Shown here piece by piece: positions 34,723 through 47,630 of a DNA stretch of 64,000 bases (position 1 is the first letter of the stretch; each line of letters opens with the position of its first letter). The stretch covers positions 563,655-627,654 of the forward strand of contig JAFMSR010000019.1 of assembly GCA_022818135.1 (NCBI GenBank). The letters run 5' to 3'. Source of the DNA: Saxidomus purpurata. Its lineage: Eukaryota > Mollusca > Bivalvia > Venerida > Veneridae. The position numbers and the translations under genes are program-made. The notes beneath the pieces are model-generated. The model did no database searches. It saw nothing but the letters and a program-made list of their open reading frames with translations, and had not been told where the DNA came from.

Positions 34723-36046
34723 TGGCCATGGTATATTTATTTTCTCACTGTTTGAATCGCATTTTCACACAAGTTAGAAGAAATAAGTGTGAAAACAGGA
34801 TGGGGATGGAAAAATGAAAATCATTTTTTCTCGAATTTTACTTCAAAACTGCCCCAGATGGATAGTAAATGATCTAAGTAAGAAAATGAATACCTATAAT
34901 TATATGTTTATTTCAAAAATAAAAAATTTACAGCAATTTTTGATTTTTATGTCTGTTCATAGTTAACGTAAACAAATAGTCCGGCAGCAAATAGAGATAA
35001 GCGTTGATAGATAAGGTTATCTATCACCGGTAAGTGCGCGGAAATATGTATCTCATAGGTGAGGAAAAAAAAACGATTCCAAAACGTGAATAGCAGTGTC
35101 AGAAGATGGACCAAAATTCGCAAGGTCTTTATTACGTAAAATATGGTCTTCATGTGAGCTTGCTCTTTAATACGCACCCATTTACCAGAAACGAGTTGGT
35201 TCTAGCCGCAGAATGAAATGCTTACGCTTTAAATTCCTTACATTTCACTTTTTGAAGCGCAACGACAAAATAATCTTAAACATAATTAGTTTTTTTTTAT
35301 TTCTTTTGTTTGACGTAAATTGTCGATAGTGTAGCAAACTGTAGTAATAATCTTGCATATTTAAGGGGTAAACCGGTCTATAAAATCTAACAATGCGTGT
35401 CACTCTTGATCTTCAACACTGAATGTGAAATTAATAACATATAGAACCTAAAAAAAAATACTTTCGCGGTCTTTTACGACTTTGACTATTTCCAAAAACA
35501 ACATATGTTTGAATGGCAAGTACGTATTTATGATCTTGGAAGTTACAAAAAATAACACAGATATGATAAACATACTTTGTATAAATTAGGCATGTGGATA
35601 TCGATATCGTGTTCAGTCTGTTAGTTTAATGACGTATACCTTTCTTACTATGTGTTTACAATTTAATCGAACAATGCAAAGGTTTGCTACGTAAAGTCTA
35701 TTGGAAACAAACAATCGGTATAATAAACATTTATTTAATACAACATACACAATTTTGAAAATGCATTGTAAGGTTCAGACACTCATGATATGTCTTATGA
35801 ACTATAATGTTTCCATTGTATCAAGTATTTACATCTATTAAATGCAAAGAAATATATTACCCTGTATAATTATTCGTGTCTTTCTTTCATATTTATGCTT
35901 AATCTACTTTACATATACAATTATAAATAAGATATACTATAGTATAGTATTTAGGTAATCATTATGTCAATACACAATTTTGGGTTTAAAGTTTGACTTA
36001 AGCCTGCAAATATTGTACCTGTATATATTAATATAAACTGTAGTTG
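34723..36046. other. No recognisable gene; 5' flank of gene 3 at the right end
   Basis: AT-rich DNA without supported genes. The last 150 bp before gene 3 (36047-36196) is conserved in the pseudogene locus at 8265-8416, including AACACCGA(T/C)CAATAA and TTTACAGGTAAATG, and may contain the promoter or 5' untranslated region. Confidence 0.4.
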
Positions 36047-36196
36047 TACTTTAGATAACACCGATCAATAACGATCGCTATACAAAGTAGGGTATCAGTT
36101 TACAGGTAAATGCACAGGTTTAGTTTTGTTAAATTTAAAAAGGAAGTGTTTGAAATGGAACAACATTAACTCGATTTAATTTAATTAATATTCAAT

Positions 36197-37088
36197 ATGG
36201 AAGTGGATGGTAAGAGAACAGACACAGACGGAGGAAGTGTTATCAAACCAGAACACGTGTGTGAGCCTTGTCAAGGTGACAATGTTACAACACAAGCAAG
36301 CGGTTTCTGTAAAGACTGCGGAGAGTTTATGTGTAACACTTGTTTTAGACATCATCTAAGGGGAAAATTATGCAGACATCACGTGCTGATGGATTTAGAC
36401 CTGTCTTCGTTGCCGTCTGCTGGAGAGGAAGAGGATGTATTGAAGTGTAATAAACATAATGGAGAAAAAGTAAGATTCTATTGTCGCAAACATGCAGTGG
36501 TTGGGTGTGGTGATTGCATGATACTTGAACATAATGCCTGTAATTCTGAATATATTAAAGACGTATCAGAAAGCATTCAGCAAAACGAGATGTTTAAGAC
36601 TTTGATTTGTAAAATTCAGGAACTGACATCTGAAAGCAGATCTCTTGACAATAAACTTCGAAAAAATGAAAAGGATAATAAGTTGATGCTCGAAAAGGCC
36701 ATTGGTGATATACGGAAGTTTAGAGCAGATATTAATGAATATTTAGATGCAGTAGAATCAGATGTGATATCTAAGGCAAAGCGAATCATGTCAGATAATG
36801 ACAAATTACTGACCAAGCTGGCAGAAGATTGCAAGGGACTTTCTTCAAAAATCGAAAAAGTTAAAGAAAAGCTTAACACAGAGCTCTATGAAGACAATGT
36901 CTTGTTTATTAACTCTGTCGATTTGAAACCGAGAGTTACTGAACTGGAACAAGAAATAACCCTGGCACATTCGAGACATATGAGAGGCTTTGAGTTTGTT
37001 TGTGACCCACAAATGACCACGGGAAGAGATGAGACAACTTTCAAAACTGCTAGCAAGAATGAGAAAAGTTTTGATAGGAAAGAAAAGG
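36197..37088 (+). CDS. B-box/coiled-coil/MIB-HERC2 protein, gene 3, exon 1
   Basis: The exon starts MEVDGKRTDTD and codes 297 residues plus one base. B-box 1 uses C22, C25, C38, C41, C46 and C49 with the following histidines. B-box 2 uses C84, H87, C96, H99, C104, C107 and H112. Residues 130-230 are charged and heptad-rich (coiled coil). The donor G/GTATAC follows 37088. Joined to 38431-38474 and 41892-42011 it gives 351 residues ending in a MIB/HERC2-like domain (about 303-351). No RING is present, so by itself it is unlikely to be a ubiquitin ligase. It may be an adaptor that dimerises and binds partners through the C-terminal domain, which is inference. Unlike genes 1 and 2, B-box 2 is not split by an intron. 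Confidence 0.85.
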
Positions 37089-37530
37089 GTATACTTACGT
37101 ACTATGTCATATGTTTAGGTTATCTTATTTAATGAAGACAGAAAATGTCTAGTAATGAGTAAATGCATGAAGAATCGTGTCGATTTACTTAAAGAATAAT
37201 TATAATTATAACAAATTAAAGATGTTTCTGTTTCTTTTATGCCGTTTGGGACCAATTAATGAAATTGTTTACGTCAGAAAAGCACTTACAAGAACACTGT
37301 CAAGATATAAATAACAAATAGCATGAAAGAGGAACATTTAAAATGTATTTGCCTGTACTTAAATTCATTTAAAATGTAACATATATGTAAATCTTCTGTT
37401 TTAATGCCGAACGTGTATATATGTATCTTAGAATACTAGTAGTCAAACATTACTGCACAAAATCATGAATACCCCAAAAAAGGGATGCAAGAATGATTCC
37501 TGCTAAGAAATTTGATGCTTCTTCTTACCC

Positions 37531-38212
37531 ACTTTTGAAATAATTAAATTAAATCTTTTCCCGAAAGAATTAAATATCACATCAGTATTTAAGTATACAA
37601 AACGATTAACAATTTTACACCACTATACATCCGTAATTTATGATCTTATGATAACATACAGACTAACTATACACTTTTGAAATAATTAAATTAAATCTTT
37701 TCCCGAAAGAATTAAATATCACATCAGTATTTAAGTATACAAAACGATTAACAATTTTACACCACTATACATCCGTAATTTATGATCTTATGATAACATA
37801 CAGACTAACTATAGCCTCAGGTCAAGAAATAAAAAAGAAATTCGGTACTCAATATTCAAATCGAAATATACTAAACTAATTTCAACATGTTGGTATGGTA
37901 GTGTGGACTTACATTCCTTCTGACTTTAGAAACGCATCTACTCTTGCCTCCTTTCGTATCAAGTACAGACAGTATCTTCTTAATCGGTAACTGATCTCTG
38001 ATATTTCAATACTTTTGCTCATTACTGTAATTCATGTATTATTTCTCATTAATGAAACTCATGTGTAATTGCTCATAACTGCATGTATGTGATTTATTGT
38101 TCATGATTTTTTATGTTTAACTGTTTTTTGTATTATGAATGCAATGTTTATAGGAAGGCTTCGAGGAAGATAAGTCCTCGGACTTATTGAGTTACCTTCT
38201 TTAAATAAAGAA

Positions 38213-38271
<59 letters not shown>

Positions 38272-38272
38272 T
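37531..38272 (+). mobile_element. LINE 3' remnant with 142 bp internal tandem duplication
   Basis: One frame, with stops, reads FPERIKYH, then VYKTINNFTPLYI, and later PSDFRNASTLASFRIKYRQY, all typical of a LINE polyprotein C-terminus. The 3' end is followed by AAATAAAGAAT and an (ATT)n tail (38212-38272). Within it 37531-37672 is repeated as 37673-37814 with almost no differences, so that duplication is recent relative to the decay of the frame. It lies in intron 1 of gene 3. Confidence 0.8.
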
Positions 38273-38430
38273 ATAGAATGAGGAAAAGGGTATGGCATAA
38301 AGATTCTATAGTCGATTAAAGTTTCTTAATCTTTGTGTTCTGGGCCAAAATCCTTGACGAATCATACAATCACTATTGTATAAAGCGGAAACAAATGAAT
38401 ATGATTCTAATTAAATTACTCCTTTTCCAG

Positions 38431-38474
38431 AAAAGAAAGCTTTGGTTGGAGCAAGAGTATGCCACAACTGGATG
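38431..38474 (+). CDS. Gene 3, exon 2 (start of MIB/HERC2-like domain)
   Basis: This 44 nt exon lies between CCTTTTCCAG and GTAAGT. It completes a glutamate codon left by exon 1 and reads KKALVGARVCHNWM in frame. GARV followed by a tryptophan is the start of a MIB/HERC2 domain. The gene 1 exon at 17740-17777 is its counterpart. Confidence 0.75.
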
Positions 38475-41400
38475 GTAAGTACTTTATGTAAATAGTGTAA
38501 AACGTATCAGCAGTTGTGGGCATAATAATGCGTGCATCATGATCACAAGAAGTCAAGAATGACATTTTGGTTATTTTTACTTCATATAGATAATAGTATT
38601 TACTTCTCTATACATTTCATAGCCTTCTTTCATTAGACTCGATAGACATTGATTTACATGTGGAACACAGCCATATTGTAAAAACTAAAAAATGACAGAA
38701 TAAACAATACATGGTATATGGCTAATACAAATGTCTGTGGTATATCTTTAAGAAGAACTAATCAAAATGAAAAGTAATAAACATTTAAGATAGCTAAAAT
38801 CTCCTCGAACTCGATAAAACATAAAGCAAGCTCGCATTGAAAGGATACAGCGTCGGTATAAATCTAACGGTTATAATGTTACGGAAATATGACACTGAAA
38901 TCAGTAAGATAAGTGTCTTGATTAGCATGAATATAGGAATAACTGTTTTGTAATTTTGACATTTGCGACTATATATACGATTTTTAATGATCGCAAATAT
39001 GTTTAATGGCGACGGCAACAGAAGGGGAGGAGTAAGTTTGTATAATGACTCAGAATACAAACAATTTAAAGTTCAGAGAAATAAAAACAACACTATTACA
39101 ATAACGACTTTTATATAACCTCTCAAAAATCAACTTAAACATACATTTTGGCTCGAACACTTTCAAGTCACAAGCTTGCATTTTTGTTTAAATTCCTTCA
39201 TGTAACGTTATATGGGAAACGTTTATGAAATTGAATGTTCAATCTCAATCCATCACATTGATATGGTATGCTCTCCGAAGAGGCAAACATTATGTCGCCG
39301 CTTTGTCAATCCGTCGGAGCTGGGGGCATTCATTTCCTGGCTGTTTTTCGGCAAAGACTGGCTTGATTTAAACGAAACAGTTTGTTGACTTTCAGTACCT
39401 AGGGGAGATGCGCATATATTCCGCTTATTCCAGTGCGATAAATTCATCACAGAGTTTGGTCCCTTTGTTAACGACTGTATCGAATTTTGATTCCGGGCTA
39501 TTTCGCAGCAACAACTAAAGATAATTCAACGAAACTTCAGTTCAATGTTCAGTACGAAGGAAAGATGCGCATATCTTCTGCGTGTTCCTGTTCAAATTAT
39601 TTCATAGAACTATGGCCCTTTGTTTTCTATTGCTGGAAATTGTTATGAAATGTTTGTTCTATCTTTATATCAGCATTCGATCAGAGGAATTGAATGAAAA
39701 TTCATGGGATGTTTCACTTTCAAAATGAGATACGAATGAGACAATTATTGTCCGGTATATTTCTCAGCAGACGAAGACTGCAATTTAACAGTACTTCATG
39801 GGAAGCGTTAATACTTAAGGAAAATGCGCATATTATCATCATGTCCCAGCATCATAATGAATTGCCTCTCTTTATTTTCATTATCTCCCTTTATTTTGAC
39901 TCACTATAAATATATTGTTGCGAATATAATTATCTGAATTACCTTCACTTTTCAAAAACAATAAACAATTGTTGTAGTGATCTTATGAAACAGCTCGCGT
40001 TAATTTCTTCTTATTTTGAGATATCTACATAATGTAAATACAGAGCGGGATTAGACTAGTTGATTTTCTTAATAATGTTGATTTAAACTAATTTGAACTT
40101 TATTCTTATATGGGCATTGCCTTTGAAATACTATAGTCTTACTTACAAATGAAATAAGTATAGGAGTTCGATTAAAGAATACCTTCACGCTACACCTACG
40201 TGGCCACAAAAAGCATGCATATTAATCGCTTTCTTTATAATTAATTGTTTTGGCAACAATTGGTAACAGCTACTTGTGACTGTAGCAAAATAATATATGG
40301 GTGTTTTCTAAAGTAGTAAGTAAGTTATTGTTCCTACTATTTAATTTCCGTTCTGCCACTTCACAACTTACGTTTCTTATTGAAAGGAAGATATAGAATA
40401 AGTTTATTTGCTGTTGAGCCCTTACAAGAGTTATAAGCAAAACATATCTTAATCAAATACAAATGTGTATGCATACTAATGGTGCATGGCATGATGGCGA
40501 CCATACAACGAGATAGTATTTATTTATCTATTTATTATTATCAATATCATTATAATTATAATTATTATTATTTTCTTGTGACATCTTTAAAAGCGTTATA
40601 TGTTATTACTGAAAGATTTACTTCTGTATTTGCCACAAACCTTTAGAATTTCATTAGAAATTATTTTGTAGTTTGAAATACATGCCACCTCGGGAGAGAC
40701 AGTTTACAACATGTATAGTAGTCTCTATACAACACTTGTGATAAAATACCTATCACATATAAGATTCATTCTATGCATTAACTACACGTATAACACTTGC
40801 AATTTAACCTCGATGTGGTGATTCTATATCATTTTAATACATAGTCGGTTACATCGGAATTTAATTATATGAATAAGTATGTTACCATGGTATATGATTT
40901 AAGTCTCGTAGTAACCTATATTAAAACTTTCATATGAGAGCATTTTGAAGCTAATGTCTTACTGTCAAAGAATGGTAAGTGAAAATACCCAAGTTGGGCA
41001 ATTCTGATACATTTTCACTTATAAGCAGTTGAGTAAACCTAAACATACTTGGACACTTCCAATAATATGTTTTGATGTAGTTGACCCTAAGTTCTTGGTA
41101 AACAGGACAAATAATGACGAAGCCTTGTTCACTCGCGACTGAAGACAATTGATTAAATCTATATTCAATCATGGCTATTTCGATCGTGAATTATCATATC
41201 TGATCTTCGATTAGTTAATAATTTCAACTTTATTGACAGATTGAATTCAGCGTTCATCCATGTGCTGAATTTATATCTGTAATTGTGATATATTTCTCCA
41301 TAGTATTCATGTAAAGTAAAATAGCTTGACAGTTTAATTGTAAACTTTTCAGCACCAAGCTTTTCATCTGCATAATAAAAACGCACGTTTAATTTTACAA

Positions 41401-41891
41401 CGATAACCTTACATTTCAATTGTGATATTTCCAACACGAAAATCCACATTTCGCTTGAATATAAACACATACTTTAAATTTTAAAAAGGTTAACCTTCCA
41501 TACGGAATGGTTAAGATGTGCCTCATAAAATGTTAAATGCTTTATCACTTAATTTATATAGGTACATGTATATACCTCAATTAAGGCAATACAAAGTCAT
41601 ATAAAAGAAATCCACTCTTACAGCTTTTTATTCAAAGTTTATATTATAAGACTCTTTATCGTAATAATAGTGTTTAAATGTATTATGTAGATATTATTCC
41701 AGCCAAAACACTTTCTTCGTTCGAATAGTTCAATTATATAAATAGTTACCTTTTCAGGCATATTAACAATTACATTACAAATCTGCTGTTAGAAGGTATT
41801 GTTATACTTATTTCTGTTACTGTAAGGAAAGAGCATGGTATGATATATTTACATCACATGTATGTCATATTGAGAATGTTGTCATTTTCAG
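38475..41891. other. Intron 2 of gene 3
   Basis: From about 39240 to 39850 three imperfect copies of a unit containing ATGCGCATAT and CCCTTTGTT or CTTTATT occur (starts near 39410, 39563 and 39823), a degenerate dispersed repeat. Segmental duplication copy B begins at about 39850. A stretch of about 710 bp (40395-41107) is absent from copy A between matching flanks, so it is an insertion in B or a deletion in A. It has no clear inverted ends. Confidence 0.55.
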
Positions 41892-42011
41892 CGGATTACT
41901 GGTACAGTGACAGATGTACATCCAGATGGTACGGTCAACGTGAAGTGGGATCTTGGAACTCCAGGCAAACATACAGTAGGAACAGGATTATATGACGTGA
42001 CAGTCATCTAG
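41892..42011 (+). CDS. Gene 3, exon 3 (end of MIB/HERC2-like domain)
   Basis: After CATTTTCAG it reads RITGTVTDVHPDGTVNV, then KWDLG, and ends LYDVTVI with TAG at 42009-42011. G-T-V, D-G-T-V-x-V-x-W-D-x-G and Y-D-V are the conserved positions of MIB/HERC2 domains. The domain is shorter than usual, because the D-Q-D-G-G segment after the first tryptophan is missing. The phase agrees with exon 2 (phase 0). Confidence 0.8.
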   Translation, partial: RITGTVTDVHPDGTVNVKWDLGTPGKHTVGTGLYDVTVI

Positions 42012-42417
42012 ACATACTTGTACAGAGTTTTGTAATATTGAGAAAATAACTGTTTGCTACACTCAGCTTTTCCTGTACTAAGTATTAATATATATATACA
42101 ATGCCATATAATAAGATGATAGATTGAGTTTCGTGTAAATGGAGATGAAGTTTAATGAGTGAAACAACAATTATATACAATGTATGTATAAAAGCGTGTA
42201 TCTCTAATAAATTGACTGTAAAAAACGTGTTGAATGCAGAAACGGTAATGCATTTCAGCATATTGAGTTTTGTTAGAATAGAGGCGAGGTTTGATGAATG
42301 AATCAAGAATTATTAATTCGTTTATTTTCAATATGACAGTTTAGTGTAAGAGAATGTCATTGTACACACTGTTATGCATTTCAGCATGTTCCAAAGCATA
42401 TGTAATGACAGGTTGTA

Positions 42418-42427
42418 AATAAATAAA
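42418..42427 (+). terminator. Candidate polyadenylation signal of gene 3
   Basis: Overlapping AATAAA hexamers about 410 bp after the stop, conserved in position with 3002-3011 of copy A. No cleavage evidence, so tentative. Confidence 0.3.
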
Positions 42428-43108
42428 AACAATTTTCTTACTAATGAAGTTACATTAGTTAATTAATATCCATAACTTTTTGTTTGGGATTTGCTTCTTA
42501 TCTTATTTATTCAGTTACATGTAGTTACAAATACGTTAACTTTATTTACTTCAAATAAATTAAATAAATAGTTTAGCAAGAAACACACATTGTGCTTGTT
42601 TGTATTTTTTGCACAAAACCAGAATTCTGATTTGTGAAGTCATATTCAGCGCATCCCAAGACATCATACTGTGCTTTAACTTTACAGGAAAGGTAACTGT
42701 GTTAAGCAATTTTATTCAGTGATGTCAGATTTATTCCCCTTCAATAGCAATCCCAATCACTGTCGTCTATATAAACGAAGAAAGTACGCCACGTGTGTCC
42801 TGAATTGTTTACGGGTGCTGAGTACAACATTGCTTTGAATGTGTGGGACAGCATAACACATTGTATCTGTATCTTGCTTATAAATGAACGCAGTCTTCAC
42901 ATCATACAAAAACGGAAAGGCTGAACGGCGTGCGAATCAGTAACGGTGTCTGTTTATGTGGCGCTGTTATATTGCGACTGCATTTTTTGAAAATTAATGT
43001 GTCTACATAACTTCATGAGTTAAACACTCGTTTCAGTTCTAAACTGAAGTTTTTTTCTTATCATCGCTACTTGAATGGATACGTGCTAAGCACGCGCCTT
43101 TCGCAAGT

Positions 43109-43799
43109 GGGGTTTACACCTTCCAAGTTTCTTGTACAAGACATTAAGATAAGTAGTATTTATGTCTTGTACAATAATTTTTCATATGTAAACACTCACA
43201 TTTGAGCAACTTTTGTCAGAATTGATGTGACATAATATGCGATAATTTTCTTGCATGAGAATAGAGCCTGTTCTATTTTTTCACAATTTCTTGGCTGTCA
43301 CATTACTGATAAGAAGTGTTAAATGGGAAAAATAGATGTGGGAGAGGTAATTCAGGTACATTTTTTTTTAAATTTGCACACAATGGCTTGGTCAGAAGAC
43401 AAAGTTGACCAACTGATCAATTCATACCAAAAATGGAAACATTTATATGATGCAAGTGCAAAGTACTATCACACTGAACAAAAAAAGAGTTTTTAAGATG
43501 AAATTTAAAAAGCCATTTTAATATGTATTGGTCATTCAATTAAAGATTTTCCTGATAAGAACACTTAATGCATTTCTTTTAAAACATAATCCATTAATTT
43601 CATATTTTCTTTAAAAAATTCAGAAACTCGTCTGCATGCTAGACAATATTATGTGCTGAAGACATCTTCCCGCTATTTTGTGATTAATTGTCAAAGCAAT
43701 TCTTGCTAGATCTTGTGAAGAAAAAATTCTTGTACAAGTCATAACTTTGGCTTATCTTTAATGTCTTGTACAAGAAACTTATTGTATGTAAACGAAGCC
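43109..43799. mobile_element. PIF/Harbinger-like element with MADF remnant
   Basis: The ends are inverted: GTTTACA...AAGTTTCTTGTACAAGACAT at the left and the complement at the right (43750-43799), beginning GGCTTCGTTTACAT when read inwards. Copy A lacks the block. Inside, 43383-43496 encodes a remnant of a MADF/Myb-like domain, the type of DNA-binding partner protein carried by Harbinger transposons. The transposase is absent and the target duplication could not be resolved because the flanks have diverged. Confidence 0.7.
43383..43496 (+). pseudogene. MADF/Myb-like domain remnant
   Basis: A 37-codon frame starts MAWSEDKVDQLINSY and continues with a tryptophan and KYYHTEQKK, matching the first half of MADF domains (W near the start, L-I-x-x-Y, then a second W and Y-Y). 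It stops at TAA. The next residues continue in a shifted frame with another stop. Broken transposon gene. Confidence 0.55.
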
Positions 43800-43952
43800 T
43801 AAGAAACCGAAGAATACGTTCCAACTCGTGACAATAGTTCAAAGATCTTATATGGGTCGTAGAAAAAAAGAGGATGAAACAAGTCAATTAAGTGATTCAA
43901 TGTGGGCCAAGAAACCGCAGCTTTTTTAAATGTGTAAAATATCGCCACATCC

Positions 43953-44454
43953 AAGGGGTCACTTACGGTTTTTAGTATGTGGTAAATATGATTTCAATCC
44001 TTTAAATAATTCATGACATATTCTCCGGAAAAACATAATTTCAGACGATGATATAAAATCAATCCTTTGAGCTGGAGATAATATTATTCTGAAGAAGTTA
44101 TGTGCCTTGAGCATAGCACTTCCTTTTCATGTCCTCTATCTCTTTGTATGGTTTGAATGGATTCTTTTCAGTATTTTTGGAGTTACGTGTATTCTCAAAG
44201 GCAAGAATTTTTAAACGAAGGGAGAAAATTTCAGATACGAAGGAATGTAAGAGTCATGGTTCTTTTGCACTGAACTTTCTCTCGATAAACTCTGATAATT
44301 TCAACAAAATACTTTTGTGTTATAGTTTCTGTTTCGTTAAATAATGCCACATATCTAAGCTCCAGGCCTTCCAGTTCTAGAGAAGATTTTAAACGGTTTT
44401 CATTTCCGTTGCCATGGCAACCAGATGTTCTATATGGAATGGAATTATTTGAAC
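43953..44454. repeat. Copy B-specific insertion of about 500 bp
   Basis: Matching flanks in copy A (around 3768) join directly, while copy B has about 500 extra bases between ATCGCCACATCCAA and CCATGAAATGGC. No inverted ends or coding motifs were seen. A CAA on both sides could be a short target duplication, or chance. Confidence 0.55.
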
Positions 44455-45942
44455 AACCATGAAATGGCTTCATGCAAGAAACACCCCGGCTAAGTTATAT
44501 CTTCATTGGCCTTGTGGTTTTTAAGAATGCCATTTGAAGTAAATACTTAACGGACGTATTAATAGTTTCTGTCATGAGCACGAGGTTCAGATCGAAATAT
44601 CCGTCACCGAGGGTAACTGTTTTGGCGGGATATTTCCATCAGAGCCAAGTGTCTCATGATGGAAACTTTGTTTTGCGTACCGTCTTGCACTTTAAAGTAG
44701 TTTTCTTAATGCAAATTAATCAAAATGATGAATTATCATGAAAAACAAACGATTTTCCGACGTAGTGTTGGGAAATTGATGTCACGATGTCTATAACGTT
44801 ACGTCATAAGTAATTCACGAGAGTCGTCTGGCATAGGAGGGGTACCAGACCGGTTTTTCCGGCATGGGCAAAATCACCGGAAATGCCGGTATGATATGCA
44901 AGAAAACGTACGCCGTACGCCGGACGGAATACGATCCTAATAAAAAGGGCATTTCTGGGTGTGATAAAAATGGTTCTACAGAATTACTGGGTTGTAGTTT
45001 CTCAAAGAATGTGTTTAGTATACGAACCGTGCTAAAATGTTAAACAGTAAGTCTATGGGAACAAATTTAGTGCAGTCATACCTATAAATTTAGACTAGGT
45101 ACTAGTCTGATAGAATTTATGTTTTTTCAATATACTGTCTTTCATGCACTATGTCCAGTCTATTTTATATGATTTTGCTTTGTACACTGGGGCAGTTTTA
45201 TCATATGAAATCGGCGCTGGGTAGTAGACTGGCTCTAGAACAAAACCGATAGATATTTATTAGTAAAAGAGATATTTCAGGGTCTGGTGACCAGGCTACT
45301 ATAAAGTTAAATGGAAATAAAAGAGTGCGAATTGCACAATAATTCGAACGTTTGTATCAGGTTAGTACAACATGTTTTTAAGAAAGTATGGTGAAAATAT
45401 GGAGAAAATATGATAAATATATCAAAAGTACAAATCAAAGCACTGAAAGGACTCTATACATTAAAATGAAGTGCATTCGAATTGACTCTTTACAATAACA
45501 CGCCTAAATGCACTGTATGTTATTTAACATATATATTTAACAAAACTATCATGAAAACATAAAACAAAACAACTGATTTCTCAAAGAGACCAGTACAACT
45601 GACGTCACATAGGCAATATTCGCTTCAAAAACGCATACTACTGGAACCTTTTAAATAATATATATATATCCGTTTAACAACATATAAGGCATATCGTTTC
45701 GCGCGTTGTTTATGGCATAATATAATTTTTTCTACTCTTCTTATATAGAAAATAACTCGTGAGTTATGTTAGAATTATAGAATTATAATTGAACAATTCC
45801 CTAAAGCGAATTGTAAATTTGTAGTTTGTGTCTGAGCTATTTGAAACAATACCTCCTGTGTGTTTTTGTTAAGAATGATAAGGATGACCGAAGTGTTATA
45901 ACACGCGCATTCATTTTCTCGGGGGTTGTTATCTTTTAAATA

Positions 45943-46116
45943 CAGTAGAACCTTTCAGAAGCAAACATTTTTGGGAACACAGAAGTGAGGTTTTTTTTTG
46001 TTGAGAGAAATTATTATTGAGAGGTCAATTCCTCATATAATTGACCCAACAGGAATAAAGTGTGTCTTTAAATTGAGATTTGCTCAATGGAGGTCTCGTA
46101 AGGGCAGGTTTAACTG
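45943..46116. mobile_element. Tc1/mariner-like MITE, second copy
   Basis: TA-CAGTAGAACCT at the left and the inverted AGGTTTAACTG-TA at the right bound 174 bp with TA target duplications. It is of the same type as 13837-14015. Confidence 0.7.
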
Positions 46117-47199
46117 TACTATACTAATAAATTGACATCTGTAATTGGTTAAATATACAGATAAAGATAATTTGGCAACCAAATTATATCTACATTTTAG
46201 TTAGTGCAATTTGAATTGACCGCAATATAATTTACACTTCATGGGAAATAGACCGTTTCTATAATTTCTATCAAATAAGTTATATAATTCTAACCTGTGT
46301 TTCTTAGATAACGGGAAATCAATTATTTAAATAATACTTCTTTCAATGAATTGATATAATCACTATTACTGCTGTAAACTACCATCTACAGAAATATTAT
46401 CATTCAATTTAACTGTGTCTAATTACTTTGCTTATAAATACGCACATAGGTATATTTATTCGGGTATATGATGATTTCTTATAAAGCATATGTGAAACTA
46501 AAAATGATTATATCTATTACACAAATACATGTACATATGAAAATCGAACAAGATAAATTACACAGCTCTTGTACACTCTACAGAAGATGAGAAAATATGT
46601 TAGTAAGTGCATTATATATAAACACTTGATAATATCTACGAAATGATTTAGAATAACATAGTATAATTTCTTAAAGGTTTTAGATCTTACACCAAGGATA
46701 ACCAATTAAAGTTGTTGAACAAACTCTTTAAACCACTTTGCCACTGGATTATGTCACTGTTTACTTATGTTTTTGATACTTTATGAAATAATAAACGTCT
46801 GATGTTAATTGATAAACAGTAATAATGCAAACTATAACCAACTTGTCAACTTATCTGCTTCGACGTTTAACAATACTCTGTTTGAAAAGGTATATATTTT
46901 AATAGACACTAGGTATCAATGTGTAAATATATATTGTAATACAAGTAGTTTACATATCCATATATATTTGTTTGTATAAACATTTACAAAACTTGAATCG
47001 CTCATGACTAGGTTAATGTTAGTATTCTATTGAACCAAGTAGTAAAGCAGTCTAATTGTGTACTACCTTTTATTAAGCTATACGAGATGAAAAAAAAATC
47101 TGCCAAGTTATGTAACACATTGGCATGCAAAGTAACAGTAGCAGGTGAAAAACAAAAATAGAACAAAACTCATATGTATATCAGGAACCCTTCTGGACT
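46117..47199. other. No recognisable gene
   Basis: AT-rich DNA between the B-box cluster and the FReD cluster. No supported coding sequence. Confidence 0.4.
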
Positions 47200-47630
47200 A
47201 ACTGATCATTGTTATAAAGCCGGTGTCTGGTTAAACCCGATTTAATTGCATGCTATCAAAACCAACCAGGCATTAAAAAACAGGTGTCTGATACGACCTT
47301 AATTATTGTGTTGATGTTGTGTTAAACTTACTAAGGTACTTGCAAATGTATGATAGTTCCTTTAATATTAAAACAATACCGAACTTTTATCAATTTACAA
47401 ATCGGTTTGGTTACACCTATGAATACATTATTCTCAGAGAAAACCCGCCTCAAGTTATAAACTCTTTTGTATGAAATGGGATTGTGTGCGTGTAAAATTG
47501 CTTAAATTTACACGAGTGTTTATTTCTTTGCTTTAATAACGCAGTATATCCGTAGCACACATACAATAAGCTTAATTATCATTGTTCACTTGTATATTGT
47601 GTATGGAATAAGTAACATGTAGTATTTTCT

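Larger units (their letters stand above)
39850..45816. repeat. Segmental duplication, copy B
   Basis: Same-orientation match to about 575-6210. Compared with copy A it has extra blocks at about 40395-41107, 43109-43799 (Harbinger-like) and 43953-44454. It lacks the 795 bp element at 4553-5347 and the right part of the 3914 palindrome. It carries the last exon of gene 3. Confidence 0.85.
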
